Shown piece after piece: positions 28,576 through 37,858 of a DNA stretch of 64,000 bases; the first letter of the stretch is position 1; every line of letters begins with the position of its first letter. Origin of the DNA: Acinetobacter sp. ANC 4204 (lineage in GTDB: Bacteria; Pseudomonadota; Gammaproteobacteria; Pseudomonadales; Moraxellaceae); the NCBI RefSeq assembly GCF_002135205.1, contig NZ_NEFZ01000006.1, forward strand, positions 124,001-188,000, read 5' to 3'. Below the pieces are notes generated by a model, which was not told the DNA's origin, made no database searches, and saw only the letters and a list, made by a program, of their open reading frames with translations. A program made the position numbers and the translations under genes.

Positions 28576-30102
28576 ATGACCACTATTATCAAGCAAGATG
28601 ATTTGATCACATCGGTCAAAGACGCGCTTCAGTTCATTTCTTACTATCACCCACAAGACTTTATCCAAGCGATGAGCCGTGCGTATGATCGTGAAGAGAA
28701 CAAAGCTGCGAAGGATGCGATCGCGCAAATCTTAATTAACTCGCGTATGTGCGCAGAGGGCCACCGCCCGATCTGTCAAGATACAGGTATCGTCAACGTA
28801 TTCGTTGAAGTGGGTATGGATGTTAAATTTGATTTAACCATGAGCTTAGACGATGCAATCAACGAAGGCGTACGTCAAGGTTACTTAGAAAACTCAAATG
28901 TACTGCGTGCTTCTGTATTGGCTGACCCAGCTTTTGGTCGTAAAAATACCAAAGACAACACCCCTGCTGTGATCTATCACAAACTTGTTCCAGGCAACAA
29001 AGTGGATATTACTGTTGCAGCAAAAGGTGGTGGTTCAGAAAACAAATCTAAACTGGCTATGCTCAACCCATCAGACTCAATCGTGGATTGGGTACTAAAA
29101 ACTGTTCCAACCATGGGTGCAGGTTGGTGTCCACCAGGAATGTTGGGTATTGGTATTGGTGGTACTGCTGAAAAAGCCATGATGCTTGCAAAAGAATCGC
29201 TCATGGAAGAAATCAACATGGACGAATTACTTCGTCGCGGCCCTGAAAATAAAATCGAAGAACTTCGTATGGAAATCTTCGAAAAAGTAAACGCACTCGG
29301 CATTGGCGCGCAAGGTCTAGGTGGCTTAACCACAGTTCTAGACATTAAAATTAAAGATTACCCATGTCACGCTGCGGGCAAACCAGTCGGTATGATTCCA
29401 AACTGTGCAGCGACTCGTCACGCACACTTCCAACTTGATGGTACAGGTGTTGCACACATTCAAGCACCAAAACTGGAAGACTACCCATCTGTCACTTGGG
29501 ATTCATCAACTTCTAAACGTGTTGACCTCGACAACATCACCCAAGAAGAAATGAACACTTGGCAACCAGGCGACACCTTACTTCTGAACGGTACCATTTA
29601 TACGGGTCGTGATGCTGCACACAAACGCATGGTCGACATGCTGAACAATGGTGAAGAGCTTCCTGTCGACTTAAAAGGTAAATTCATTTACTACGTTGGC
29701 CCTGTAGATCCAGTCGGTGATGAAGTGGTTGGTCCTGCTGGCCCAACAACAGCAACACGTATGGACAAGTTCACACGTCAAGTACTTGAAGCAACCGGTA
29801 TGTTCGGCATGATCGGTAAAGCAGACCGTGGTCCTGCTGCTGTTGAAGCAATCAAAGACAACAAAGCGACTTACTTGATGGCTGTGGGTGGCGCAGCTTA
29901 CCTTGTGTCTAAAGCGATTCGTGAAGCTGAAGTGGTTGCTTTTGCTGACTTAGGCATGGAAGCGATTTACAAATTTGTAGTGAAAGACATGCCTGTATCG
30001 GTAGCAGTTGATGTGAATGGTACCTCTATTCACGCAACAGCACCAAAAATTTGGCAAGCCAAAATTGGTAAAATTCCAGTAGTCGATGCTGCAGCTGGCT
30101 AA
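28576..30102 (+). CDS. fumA: Class I fumarate hydratase (4Fe-4S)
   Basis: The 508-residue enzyme hydrates fumarate to malate in the TCA cycle. Likely cluster-ligand cysteines are Cys67 in ICQDTG, the cysteine in GWCPPGMLG and the one in PNCAATRH. The N-terminal alpha/beta chain and C-terminal domain are fused as in FumA/FumB. The ATG at 28576 has AGAG upstream. The cell has the oxygen-labile class here; a class II enzyme is not in the window. It is a monocistronic unit ending at a 14-base hairpin. Together with acnA it covers two TCA steps in this window. Confidence 0.96.
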   Translation: MTTIIKQDDLITSVKDALQFISYYHPQDFIQAMSRAYDREENKAAKDAIAQILINSRMCAEGHRPICQDTGIVNVFVEVGMDVKFDLTMSLDDAINEGVRQGYLENSNVLRASVLADPAFGRKNTKDNTPAVIYHKLVPGNKVDITVAAKGGGSENKSKLAMLNPSDSIVDWVLKTVPTMGAGWCPPGMLGIGIGGTAEKAMMLAKESLMEEINMDELLRRGPENKIEELRMEIFEKVNALGIGAQGLGGLTTVLDIKIKDYPCHAAGKPVGMIPNCAATRHAHFQLDGTGVAHIQAPKLEDYPSVTWDSSTSKRVDLDNITQEEMNTWQPGDTLLLNGTIYTGRDAAHKRMVDMLNNGEELPVDLKGKFIYYVGPVDPVGDEVVGPAGPTTATRMDKFTRQVLEATGMFGMIGKADRGPAAVEAIKDNKATYLMAVGGAAYLVSKAIREAEVVAFADLGMEAIYKFVVKDMPVSVAVDVNGTSIHATAPKIWQAKIGKIPVVDAAAG

Positions 30103-30124
30103 AACTTAAGTTTTACTTTTTTGG

Positions 30125-30165
30125 ATACCCTTAACATGCTAAGTTCATGTTAAGGGTATTTTTTT
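30125..30165 (+). terminator. Intrinsic terminator of fumA
   Basis: ATACCCTTAACATG pairs perfectly with CATGTTAAGGGTAT (14 bases) around a 7-base loop and ends in seven T. Confidence 0.93.
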
Positions 30166-30205
30166 ACCTACTTTTATAGACTTAATCAAAAGATATAGAC
30201 CAACA

Positions 30206-30754
30206 ATGAAAAAATTAAATCACATGCTTTACGGTATCGCCTTATGTGTCCTCAGCACAGCTTCTTTTGCAAAACCCGCGACCGAAGCATCGGTAGAAAA
30301 GGCGCTTAAACTAGGCGATATTAAAGGCACTTTAGCGCAGTCTCAGCAAGAGATGCGCCCTGTCTATGACCAACAAGCCGAAGAAATTATTAAGAATATT
30401 TTTAAAACATCTACACTTAATCCTGAACAACAAAAAGCAGCCAAGCAAATCGCTGAAATCACCGCATCGTTTAGCAGCAAATTGATTTCAGATCCAAAAT
30501 TTATGCAAATGCTAAAAGATGTCTACATGCAGACCTTTACCGAAGAGGAAGTGTTGGCCAACATTCAGTTTCTCGAAACACCTCTAGGTCAGTCTATCAA
30601 TAAAAAAAGCAGTAAAATGATGAGCGAAATCATGCGCAATAGCATCGCCATGTCTGCGGAAATGATGCAAGATCCTGCTATTCAGCAGGAAATGAATCGT
30701 CAAATTGAAAAGACCCTTACACCATTATTTGATCAAGCCAAAAAAGCAAAATAG
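30206..30754 (+). CDS. DUF2059 periplasmic protein
   Basis: The 182-residue product has a signal peptide (MKKLNHMLYGIALCVLSTAS, cleavage likely after SFA) and a helical mature domain. The segment YMQTFTEEEVLANIQFLETPLGQSI matches the DUF2059 core in which FTEEEL and a S/TPxGQ segment recur. Function is unknown. Its stop lies 5 bases from the stop of the convergent lipoprotein gene, leaving no room for a terminator. Confidence 0.85.
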   Translation: MKKLNHMLYGIALCVLSTASFAKPATEASVEKALKLGDIKGTLAQSQQEMRPVYDQQAEEIIKNIFKTSTLNPEQQKAAKQIAEITASFSSKLISDPKFMQMLKDVYMQTFTEEEVLANIQFLETPLGQSINKKSSKMMSEIMRNSIAMSAEMMQDPAIQQEMNRQIEKTLTPLFDQAKKAK

Positions 30755-30759
30755 TTTAC

Positions 30760-31476
30760 TTACCAGGTTAAAGGATTCCACAGCTTAAACGGCTTCATCA
30801 GTTGAACATCTTCATTTGGGTCATATTTTGCAGGTTTAAGTTTTTGCGCTTTCTTTCGTAACTCACCCGTGTGTTGATCTTCAGCTACAAAGTTATAACT
30901 GTTGGACTTTAACTGGGTAAATGCAATTTCCTGAATCGCAATTTTTTCAGGGATAACCGCCAAAGGCCCTGCAACCTCTCGTCGGGTAGCCAAGTTCTCT
31001 TCATCATACTTGATGAAATAAGACTGCCCCGCTTCTACACTAAAATCGAGATATTTTGGCTTTTGGAAATGATTAATGCCCAAAGGCCGACTGCTCGATA
31101 AACGATAAGTTCCCGCGGGCAATTCGACCCAATAGTAATGATTGTTAAGCAGGCTTGGAATACGTTCTTTATTGATAAATAAGCTCGAAGCCACAATTTC
31201 TTGACGATTCCATTTTGAATCTGGACGGTATAGATAGACGATCGCTGCTTGTTCATGTTGAGGTTGAACACGCTGAAAACGCTGTCCTAATTTTTGATTG
31301 ACCCAACCACCTACGCTAAACACCCCAATACGATACTGCTCAATCATGCTAGGGTCGTGATCAAAATCGACCTCATGACTGAGGGTTGATGTTAATTCAG
31401 GTTGCTCCACTGCAACTTTCCCATGACAACCCAATAAAATTAAACTGCTTAAAAGCGTAATCGTCATTGCACGCAT
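30760..31476 (-). CDS. DUF2846-like lipoprotein
   Basis: The 238-residue product has lipobox LLGC with Cys17 and is probably lipid-anchored. The central part (AAIVYLYRPDSKWN..., then SLFINKERIPSLLNNHYYWVELPAGTYRL) has the beta-sandwich pattern of DUF2846: a YxYR strand, an ingoing Ile/Leu strand, then a VELPAGTY strand. A C-terminal Lys-rich tail follows. No function is known. It converges on the DUF2059 gene. Confidence 0.78.
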   Translation of the reverse strand: MRAMTITLLSSLILLGCHGKVAVEQPELTSTLSHEVDFDHDPSMIEQYRIGVFSVGGWVNQKLGQRFQRVQPQHEQAAIVYLYRPDSKWNRQEIVASSLFINKERIPSLLNNHYYWVELPAGTYRLSSSRPLGINHFQKPKYLDFSVEAGQSYFIKYDEENLATRREVAGPLAVIPEKIAIQEIAFTQLKSNSYNFVAEDQHTGELRKKAQKLKPAKYDPNEDVQLMKPFKLWNPLTW

Positions 31477-31582
31477 GACTATTCCTCACGGCATATTTTT
31501 TATTTTGATACTGAATTTTTAGTTTTAATCTAGGCATCCCAGCCTATGATGCAGAGTAACATTCCCTCTTTTTTTTGAATAC

Positions 31583-31619
31583 AAAAAAACGTGTGAAAAT
31601 ACTCGATTTTCACACGTTT
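31583..31619 (-). terminator. Intrinsic terminator of clpX
   Basis: AAACGTGTGAAAAT pairs with ATTTTCACACGTTT (14 bases) around a 5-base loop; on the minus strand it ends in a run of T. Confidence 0.92.
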
Positions 31620-31634
31620 CAGATGAATAACAAC

Positions 31635-32945
31635 TTAAGCGGACTTTGAGTTAATCACTTTTAAATCAACTTTAGCTGTATCTTTCTGTTCGATTCTTGG
31701 TAAACGCTCTGGCTTAAATAATGGCGCAGCCGTGCCGTTAATCACGTCTTCATTCACCACAACCGTACCAACATCGGTACGACTTGGTAAATCATACATG
31801 GTTTCAAGCAGCGTATTTTCCAAAATAGAACGTAAGCCACGTGCACCCGTATTGCGATCTAGCGCTTTTTTCGCCACAGCGCGCAGTGCCGAGTCTTCAA
31901 AAACCAGATCAACATTTTCCATATCAAACAAATGTTGGTATTGACGTGTCAATGCATTCTTCGGTTCAGTCAGAATTTGCATCAAGGCTTCTTCATCTAA
32001 TTCTTCCAAAGTCGCAATTACAGGTAAACGACCAATAAATTCTGGAATCAGACCAAATTTCACCAAATCTGTCGCTTCAACTTGACGGAACAAATCAGAC
32101 AATTTCTTGCCTTCATCTTTCTTCTTCACTTCAGCAGTGAAGCCGATGCCGCCTTTTTCTTGACGCTGTTGTACGATTTTCTCAAGACCTGAGAATGCTC
32201 CACCACAGATGAACAAGATATTTGAAGTATCAATTTGAATAAATTCTTGCTGCGGATGCTTACGCCCCCCTTGAGGTGGAATAGAGGCAACCGTACCTTC
32301 GATCATTTTCAGTAAAGCTTGTTGTACGCCTTCACCCGACACATCACGCGTGATCGACGGATTTTCAGACTTACGGGTAATCTTGTCGATTTCGTCGATG
32401 TAGATAATACCTTTTTGCGCTTTTTCTACATCGTAGTCTGCTTTTTGTAGAAGCTTTTGCACGATATTTTCAACATCTTCACCGACATAGCCTGCTTCGG
32501 TAAGTGTCGTTGCATCAGCCATAGCAAAAGGAACATCGAGCAGACGTGCCATCGTTTGCGCAAGTAAAGTTTTACCCGAACCTGTTGGCCCTACCAATAA
32601 GATATTACTTTTCGCAATTTCAACAGCCTCATCGTGCTTATGCCCACCATGGCTCGCTTTAAGGCGTTTATAGTGGTTATAGACAGCAACAGACAAGGTT
32701 TTCTTTGCCACATCTTGACCAATGACATATTGATCTAATGCCGCACGAATTTCGTGAGGTTTAGGCAATGGTTTTGCAGCCCAGTCACCCGACTCAACTT
32801 GTTGACTGGTTTGCACCAAGTCTAAGCATACGTCCACACATTCATTACAGATGTACGCGTCCTCGCCTGCAATCAGTTTCCCGACCTCAGACTGCGTTTT
32901 ACCGCAAAATGAACAATGCTTTTGTCCTTGAGGATGTTCGGACAT
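31635..32945 (-). CDS. clpX: ATP-dependent Clp protease ATP-binding subunit ClpX
   Basis: Starting at the ATG at 32945, with GGAG five bases upstream (a GTG at 32951 is inside that spacing and rejected), the product has 436 residues. The N-terminal zinc-binding domain has four cysteines (CSFCGK and CNECVDVC), followed by an AAA+ module with Walker A GPTGSGKT and Walker [10 protein letters not shown], and the sensor segment GFTAEV. ClpX unfolds substrates for ClpP, whose gene lies 28 bases upstream, in the standard tig-clpP-clpX order. Confidence 0.98.
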   Translation of the reverse strand: MSEHPQGQKHCSFCGKTQSEVGKLIAGEDAYICNECVDVCLDLVQTSQQVESGDWAAKPLPKPHEIRAALDQYVIGQDVAKKTLSVAVYNHYKRLKASHGGHKHDEAVEIAKSNILLVGPTGSGKTLLAQTMARLLDVPFAMADATTLTEAGYVGEDVENIVQKLLQKADYDVEKAQKGIIYIDEIDKITRKSENPSITRDVSGEGVQQALLKMIEGTVASIPPQGGRKHPQQEFIQIDTSNILFICGGAFSGLEKIVQQRQEKGGIGFTAEVKKKDEGKKLSDLFRQVEATDLVKFGLIPEFIGRLPVIATLEELDEEALMQILTEPKNALTRQYQHLFDMENVDLVFEDSALRAVAKKALDRNTGARGLRSILENTLLETMYDLPSRTDVGTVVVNEDVINGTAAPLFKPERLPRIEQKDTAKVDLKVINSKSA

Positions 32946-32973
32946 ATTCACTCCAATTCTAAACTTTTAAAAC

Positions 32974-33579
32974 TTATGGACGTTTAGATAACACTTCGTC
33001 CACGAGACCATATTCTTTTGCAGCTTGTGCTGTCATAAAGTTGTCACGGTCAGTATCACGTGCCACAGTCTCAAAGTCTTGACCACTGTGCTCTGCCATT
33101 AAACGGTTTAAACGCTCTTTAATAAACAGAATTTCACGTGCATGAATTTCAATATCAGATGCCTGACCACGGAAACCGCCTAACGGTTGGTGGATCATAA
33201 CACGTGCATTTTCAAGGCAATAACGTTTACCTTTCGCACCAGCATTCAACAAGAATGCACCCATTGATGCTGCCTGCCCCATACAATAAGTCACAACGTC
33301 TGGCTTAATGAATTGCATGGTATCGTAAATCGCCATACCTGCAGTCACTGAACCACCTGGTGAGTTGATGTAAAGGTGAATGTCTTTATCTGGGTTTTCC
33401 GCTTCTAAAAACAACATTTGCGCGACAATCAAATTTGCCATGTTATCTTCAACTTCACCAGTCAAGAAGATGACACGCTCACGCAACAAACGTGAATAGA
33501 TGTCAAATGAACGCTCACCACGAGATGACTGTTCTACAACCATTGGAACTAAAGCATTTTCGATAGTTGGAATATACAT
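32974..33579 (-). CDS. clpP: ATP-dependent Clp protease proteolytic subunit
   Basis: The 201-residue serine protease has the catalytic triad Ser105 (GQAASMGA), His130 (VMIHQPLGG) and Asp179 (DTDRDNF), offset by 7 from E. coli ClpP. The N-terminal segment is short, as in the mature E. coli form plus a propeptide. It is separated by 28 bases from clpX and both are likely one transcript; the gap to tig upstream contains a terminator, so clpP probably also has its own promoter. Confidence 0.98.
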   Translation of the reverse strand: MYIPTIENALVPMVVEQSSRGERSFDIYSRLLRERVIFLTGEVEDNMANLIVAQMLFLEAENPDKDIHLYINSPGGSVTAGMAIYDTMQFIKPDVVTYCMGQAASMGAFLLNAGAKGKRYCLENARVMIHQPLGGFRGQASDIEIHAREILFIKERLNRLMAEHSGQDFETVARDTDRDNFMTAQAAKEYGLVDEVLSKRP

Positions 33580-33731
33580 ACGTTTATTTATTCCTAAATT
33601 TTTTGTTACTCAACTCATAGTCACAATATGAGGGATAATTGCTGAAAATGCAAAATATTCCCAAGTAAATAACAGATATTTTTTGCATAAGCTTTGTGAA
33701 CACAAGACCTTTTACAAACCTAAATCACAAT

Positions 33732-33758
33732 AAAAAAGGCGCTCAAAGCGCCTTTTTT
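33732..33758 (-). terminator. Intrinsic terminator of tig
   Basis: AAAAAAGGCGCT pairs perfectly with AGCGCCTTTTTT around a 3-base CAA loop, just past the tig stop. Confidence 0.95.
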
Positions 33759-33771
33759 ACTTTAGCTAAAC

Positions 33772-35103
33772 TTAGCCTTGTTGACGAGCTTGTTGCTCTT
33801 TCAATAAGTCTTCGTAGCTTACAGCAGTATCCGTTACTTTAGCAGATGCCAAAATGTGATCAACCACTTGGTCTTCCAACACAACAGCTTCGATTTGCGA
33901 ACGTTGTTGTTTGTCATTTTTGAAGTATTCGATCACTTCAGCTGGATCTTCGTAAGAAGAAGCCATGTCTTCGATGTAAGCATCAACACGTGCTTGATCT
34001 ACTTCGATTTTAGCATCAGCTAAAACCTTGCTTACCAGTACGCCTAATTTTACAGATTTTTCAGCTTGTTCTTTGAACAATTCATCTGGAAGCATGCTTG
34101 AGTCAAATGCTTTCGCACCTTGAGCACCAAACTGCTGTGTGAACTGTTGAATCATTTGTTGACGTTGACGGTCAACTTCTTGAGCAACCATAGATGCTGG
34201 AAGTTCAACTTCGTTTGCAGCAACAAGCGCATCAAAAGTAGCACCCTTCACTTGGTTACGTAGACCATTTTTCACTTCACGTTCCATGTTTTTACGAACG
34301 TCAGCTTTTAATTTTTCAACGCCTTCTTCTTCAGTTAGACCAAAAATTTGAAGGAATTCAGCATCAACTTCAGGAAGTTTTTGCTTTTCAACAAGCTTCA
34401 CAGTGATTTTGAATTGTGCAGCTTTGCCTGCAAGGTTTTCAGCTTGGTAGTCTTCAGGGAAAGTAACATCAATCACTTTCTCTTCGCCTTTCTTCATACC
34501 AACGATGCCGTCTTCGAAGCCAGGAATCATACGACCTGAACCTAAAACAAGTTTAAAGTCTTCAGCAGAACCGCCTTCAAACTTCTCACCATCTACAGAA
34601 CCTTCAAAGTCAAAAGTGACTTGCATGTCTTTTTTAGCCATGCCTTTTGTTTCAGTCCAAGAAGCACGTTGCTTTTGAAGGTTTTCAATCATCTGGTCAA
34701 CGTCTTTGTCGTTCACTTCAGATGCTTTACGTTCAACTTCTAAACCAGCAAATTTAACTTCAACTTCTGGATAAACTTCAACAGTCGCTTCATATACAAG
34801 CGCGTCGTCTTTTAATTCAGATTTTTCAATGTTTGGCATACCAACAGCATTGATTTTTTCTTGTTGGATTGCTTCGAATACCGTGTCACGAATGATGTCG
34901 CTTACGACTTCTTGGTAGATACCCGCGCCATATTCACGACGAACAACATTTACTGGCACTTTACCTGGACGGAAGCCGTTGATCTTCACAGTTTTAGCAG
35001 TGCGTTTTAAGCGAGCTTCGAACTGCTCGTTAACACGGCTCGTCGGTACAGATACATTTAAACGACGGGTAACACCCGAAACCGCTTCAGAAGTTACTTG
35101 CAT
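33772..35103 (-). CDS. tig: Trigger factor chaperone
   Basis: The 443-residue ribosome-associated chaperone has the N-terminal ribosome-binding signature [17 protein letters not shown] (about residues 44-60; family GFRxGKxP), a central FKBP-type peptidyl-prolyl isomerase domain ([21 protein letters not shown], then [18 protein letters not shown]) and a long helical C-terminal domain. It is first of the tig-clpP-clpX set. Length is close to E. coli (432). Confidence 0.97.
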   Translation of the reverse strand: MQVTSEAVSGVTRRLNVSVPTSRVNEQFEARLKRTAKTVKINGFRPGKVPVNVVRREYGAGIYQEVVSDIIRDTVFEAIQQEKINAVGMPNIEKSELKDDALVYEATVEVYPEVEVKFAGLEVERKASEVNDKDVDQMIENLQKQRASWTETKGMAKKDMQVTFDFEGSVDGEKFEGGSAEDFKLVLGSGRMIPGFEDGIVGMKKGEEKVIDVTFPEDYQAENLAGKAAQFKITVKLVEKQKLPEVDAEFLQIFGLTEEEGVEKLKADVRKNMEREVKNGLRNQVKGATFDALVAANEVELPASMVAQEVDRQRQQMIQQFTQQFGAQGAKAFDSSMLPDELFKEQAEKSVKLGVLVSKVLADAKIEVDQARVDAYIEDMASSYEDPAEVIEYFKNDKQQRSQIEAVVLEDQVVDHILASAKVTDTAVSYEDLLKEQQARQQG

Positions 35104-35292
35104 GGCTTCCTCAATATTTTGGTAATAACAATTTTAAAAAGTGCCACATTATATGACAACATTGAACGATATACAAAACACCTGATTGAAACCATATATT
35201 TTTTAATTCTTTTAGCAGTTTTTTATTTTCCCCTCATCTCCACATTCCCACCAAATTAAGTACAAAGTATTATATTTTTTATAGTTTTTGTT

Positions 35293-35311
35293 GCAAATGA
35301 TAAATACTACC
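35293..35311 (+). promoter_or_regulatory. Candidate Fur box upstream of receptor 1
   Basis: By eye, this 19-base stretch matches the Fur consensus GATAATGATAATCATTATC at 13 positions. It lies 67 bases before the chosen start codon. Confidence 0.45.
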
Positions 35312-35377
35312 ATTAAGATTTGCACCATAATTGAACATTTTTTCTTTTTTTTCTCGTCCGTCATTGGAACTCTAGTT

Positions 35378-37516
35378 ATGAGTAAGTTTAATCTACACCC
35401 TCTTTCACTGGCATTGCTCGGGGCAATAGCCACTCCTGTTTTTGCAGAAACAACAACTGAAGATTCATCCACCCACCAGCTTTCCACCATTGTGGTTTCA
35501 GCTGCTGGCTTTGAACAAGATATTAAAAATGCACCTGCTTCTATTAGTGTCGTGACTAAAGAAGATATAGAAAAGAAAAATGCGACCAGCATTGCCGACC
35601 TATTGGCTGATGTGCCGGGTATTGACGTTCGTTCTGGTGTGGGAAAAACATCAGGATTGAATATCAAAATGCGTGGCCTAGGCAATGACTATAGCCTGAT
35701 TTTAATTGATGGTCGCCGCCAAACCACCTCATCAGATGTTACTCCAAACGGCTTTGGCGAAACATCAAATGGTTTTTTACCACCTTTAGCCTCTATTGAA
35801 CGTATTGAAGTCATCCGCGGACCAATGGCAACACGCTATGGTTCCGAAGCGATGGGTGGTGTGATTAACATCATTACCAAAAAAATAAGTAATGAATGGA
35901 ATGGTAACGTCACTGTCAGTGGCAATGTCATGGAAAGTAATGCTGAAGCTGACTCATGGAAAACCAGTTTTGTCTTGAATGGCCCAATCATGCATGATCG
36001 TTTAGGCTTACAACTCCGCGGGAGTTATTTAGATCGTCAACGTTCAGAACGCATTGTGGCGGGTTCAACCTCTCGCGACCCACGTCCAAGCAAAGCTGAA
36101 AACTATGATATCGGTGGAAAGTTACAATTTACATTAGATGATAAAAACTCTTTCTGGGTTGATGGTTTTACTTCAAACCAAACCTATGACAACTCTGACC
36201 AGCGATTAGGTAACTTTTTTAGCCGTGGTGGCATTGCAGGCTATGAAGATGAGTTAGAGTTCAATCGTGTGCAAATCTCAGCAGGACACGATGGTAACTA
36301 CGATTTTGGTCAATGGAAAACGTACATTAGTCAAAATAAAACTGAGACCAAAGGTCGTACTATTCCAACTGATGCCTTCCCTACTTTAGCAGGCCTACCA
36401 CGCACCTTAGAAAATATAGATTTAGTTTTTGATTCACATTTGGTTGCTCCAATTGCGAACCATAAACTCACTGTGGGTACAGAATATAAAGATGTCACTA
36501 TTGCTGACGATATTGCAGGTATGGGCAAAGAGTTTACTCAAGATACATGGTCAGTCTATGCAGAAGATGAATGGAGTTTATTAGATAACTTACATTTCAC
36601 TTTCGGTGGTCGTTATGAAGATCATTCAGGATTTGGTGGTCACTTTAGTCCACGTGCATACCTAGTATGGAATACAACGGATGCTTTAACGCTTAAAGGT
36701 GGTGTAAGTACAGGTTATAAAACACCATCAGCCAAGGACTTATACAACGGTATTATTGGCTATAGCGGTCAAGGTACAACACCAAGCCTTGGTAATCCGG
36801 ACTTAAAACCAGAGACATCTGTTAACTACGAACTCGGTTTAAACTATCAACCTACAGATACTTTAGACTTTAATGCTACTGCATTTTTTAATGTCGTCGA
36901 AGACAAGATTGTGTCTAGGAATTTTTCATGTGCAACCAATGATTGCTCAAACTTCAATAGCAATGTGACTTCTTATGGCAAAAGTTTCAATGCCGATGAA
37001 GCAGAAATTTATGGCTTAGAAACATCGCTTAAATATCAAATCATTCCCGAATGGGATGTCAAAGCGGCCTATACTTTTACCGAATCTGAAATCACTAAAG
37101 GTGCAAATAAAGGTTATGCGCTTGAGTCAACGGCTAAACACTTATTTAACCTAACATCGACTTGGCATATTAATGATCGCCTTGATGTCTGGTTACAACA
37201 CGAATATCAGTCAGGACGTCCTCGCTATCTAGCAACACCAACTGGTGGAGAAATTAGTATTGAACGACATACAGACAATAAATTTTCTGCTTACAACCTA
37301 TTCAATTTAGGGACAAGCTATCAATTAAATCATCATGTCCGCATCAATGCCGCTGTAAATAATCTATTAGATAAAGACTTTACCGAGTATATGGATTATG
37401 TCGATACCAACGGCAATGTTCAGCAAGCCTATAAATATTTATCTATTGGCAGAAGCTCTGAAGGAACCTATTTACCTGGTCGTAACTACTGGCTATCCAT
37501 TTCTTATGATTTCTAA
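35378..37516 (+). CDS. TonB-dependent siderophore receptor, PirA/FepA-like
   Basis: The ATG at 35378 (ribosome site GGAAC) gives 712 residues; in-frame codons upstream lack a start signal. Features are a Sec signal (MSKFNLHPLSLALLGAIATP), a TonB-box-like STIVVSA near residues 33-40, a plug domain with DVPGIDVRSG, GLGNDYSLILIDGRR and IERIEVIRGP, and a long beta-barrel ending in aromatic F (LSISYDF). The plug resembles catecholate receptors of the FepA/PfeA/PirA group. It imports an iron-siderophore complex across the outer membrane. It is followed by a UUCG-loop terminator. Confidence 0.93.
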   Translation: MSKFNLHPLSLALLGAIATPVFAETTTEDSSTHQLSTIVVSAAGFEQDIKNAPASISVVTKEDIEKKNATSIADLLADVPGIDVRSGVGKTSGLNIKMRGLGNDYSLILIDGRRQTTSSDVTPNGFGETSNGFLPPLASIERIEVIRGPMATRYGSEAMGGVINIITKKISNEWNGNVTVSGNVMESNAEADSWKTSFVLNGPIMHDRLGLQLRGSYLDRQRSERIVAGSTSRDPRPSKAENYDIGGKLQFTLDDKNSFWVDGFTSNQTYDNSDQRLGNFFSRGGIAGYEDELEFNRVQISAGHDGNYDFGQWKTYISQNKTETKGRTIPTDAFPTLAGLPRTLENIDLVFDSHLVAPIANHKLTVGTEYKDVTIADDIAGMGKEFTQDTWSVYAEDEWSLLDNLHFTFGGRYEDHSGFGGHFSPRAYLVWNTTDALTLKGGVSTGYKTPSAKDLYNGIIGYSGQGTTPSLGNPDLKPETSVNYELGLNYQPTDTLDFNATAFFNVVEDKIVSRNFSCATNDCSNFNSNVTSYGKSFNADEAEIYGLETSLKYQIIPEWDVKAAYTFTESEITKGANKGYALESTAKHLFNLTSTWHINDRLDVWLQHEYQSGRPRYLATPTGGEISIERHTDNKFSAYNLFNLGTSYQLNHHVRINAAVNNLLDKDFTEYMDYVDTNGNVQQAYKYLSIGRSSEGTYLPGRNYWLSISYDF

Positions 37517-37534
37517 TGATACTTAGCATCATGT

Positions 37535-37560
37535 AAAAAACCTGCTTCGGCAGGTTTTTT
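37535..37560 (+). terminator. Intrinsic terminator of receptor 1
   Basis: AAAAAACCTGC pairs with GCAGGTTTTTT around a TTCG tetraloop. Confidence 0.95.
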
Positions 37561-37858
37561 GAGAAGCTACATGGAGCATATAGATCCAACACAATTCCTT
37601 CATATTCATCAGACATTTTCAAAAATATGACTGATAAAAATATAGATTCTAAATTTCAATAATATTACAAAAATACAATCTACTTTTCCAATAGATATAA
37701 AAATCAATTAAATATGTTGATTTTATTATATTATTACATTTATTTTTCCAGTTTAATTCATTCTTAACATCTAAAATTTCAATGTAACAATTAGGAAACA
37801 AAAAATAAGAATCATTATTATTCGCATACTAATTTACAACGCTAGAACTAGACTCGTT
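37561..37858. other. 298-base AT-rich leader between receptor 1 and piuA
   Basis: Very AT-rich, with long T and A runs that suit a promoter for piuA. The Fur-box candidate at 37801 is the only recognised element. No gene was seen. Confidence 0.6.
37801..37819 (+). promoter_or_regulatory. Candidate Fur box upstream of piuA
   Basis: By eye this stretch matches the 19-base Fur consensus at 14 positions, including an unbroken AATCATTAT core. It ends 40 bases before the start codon. Confidence 0.62.
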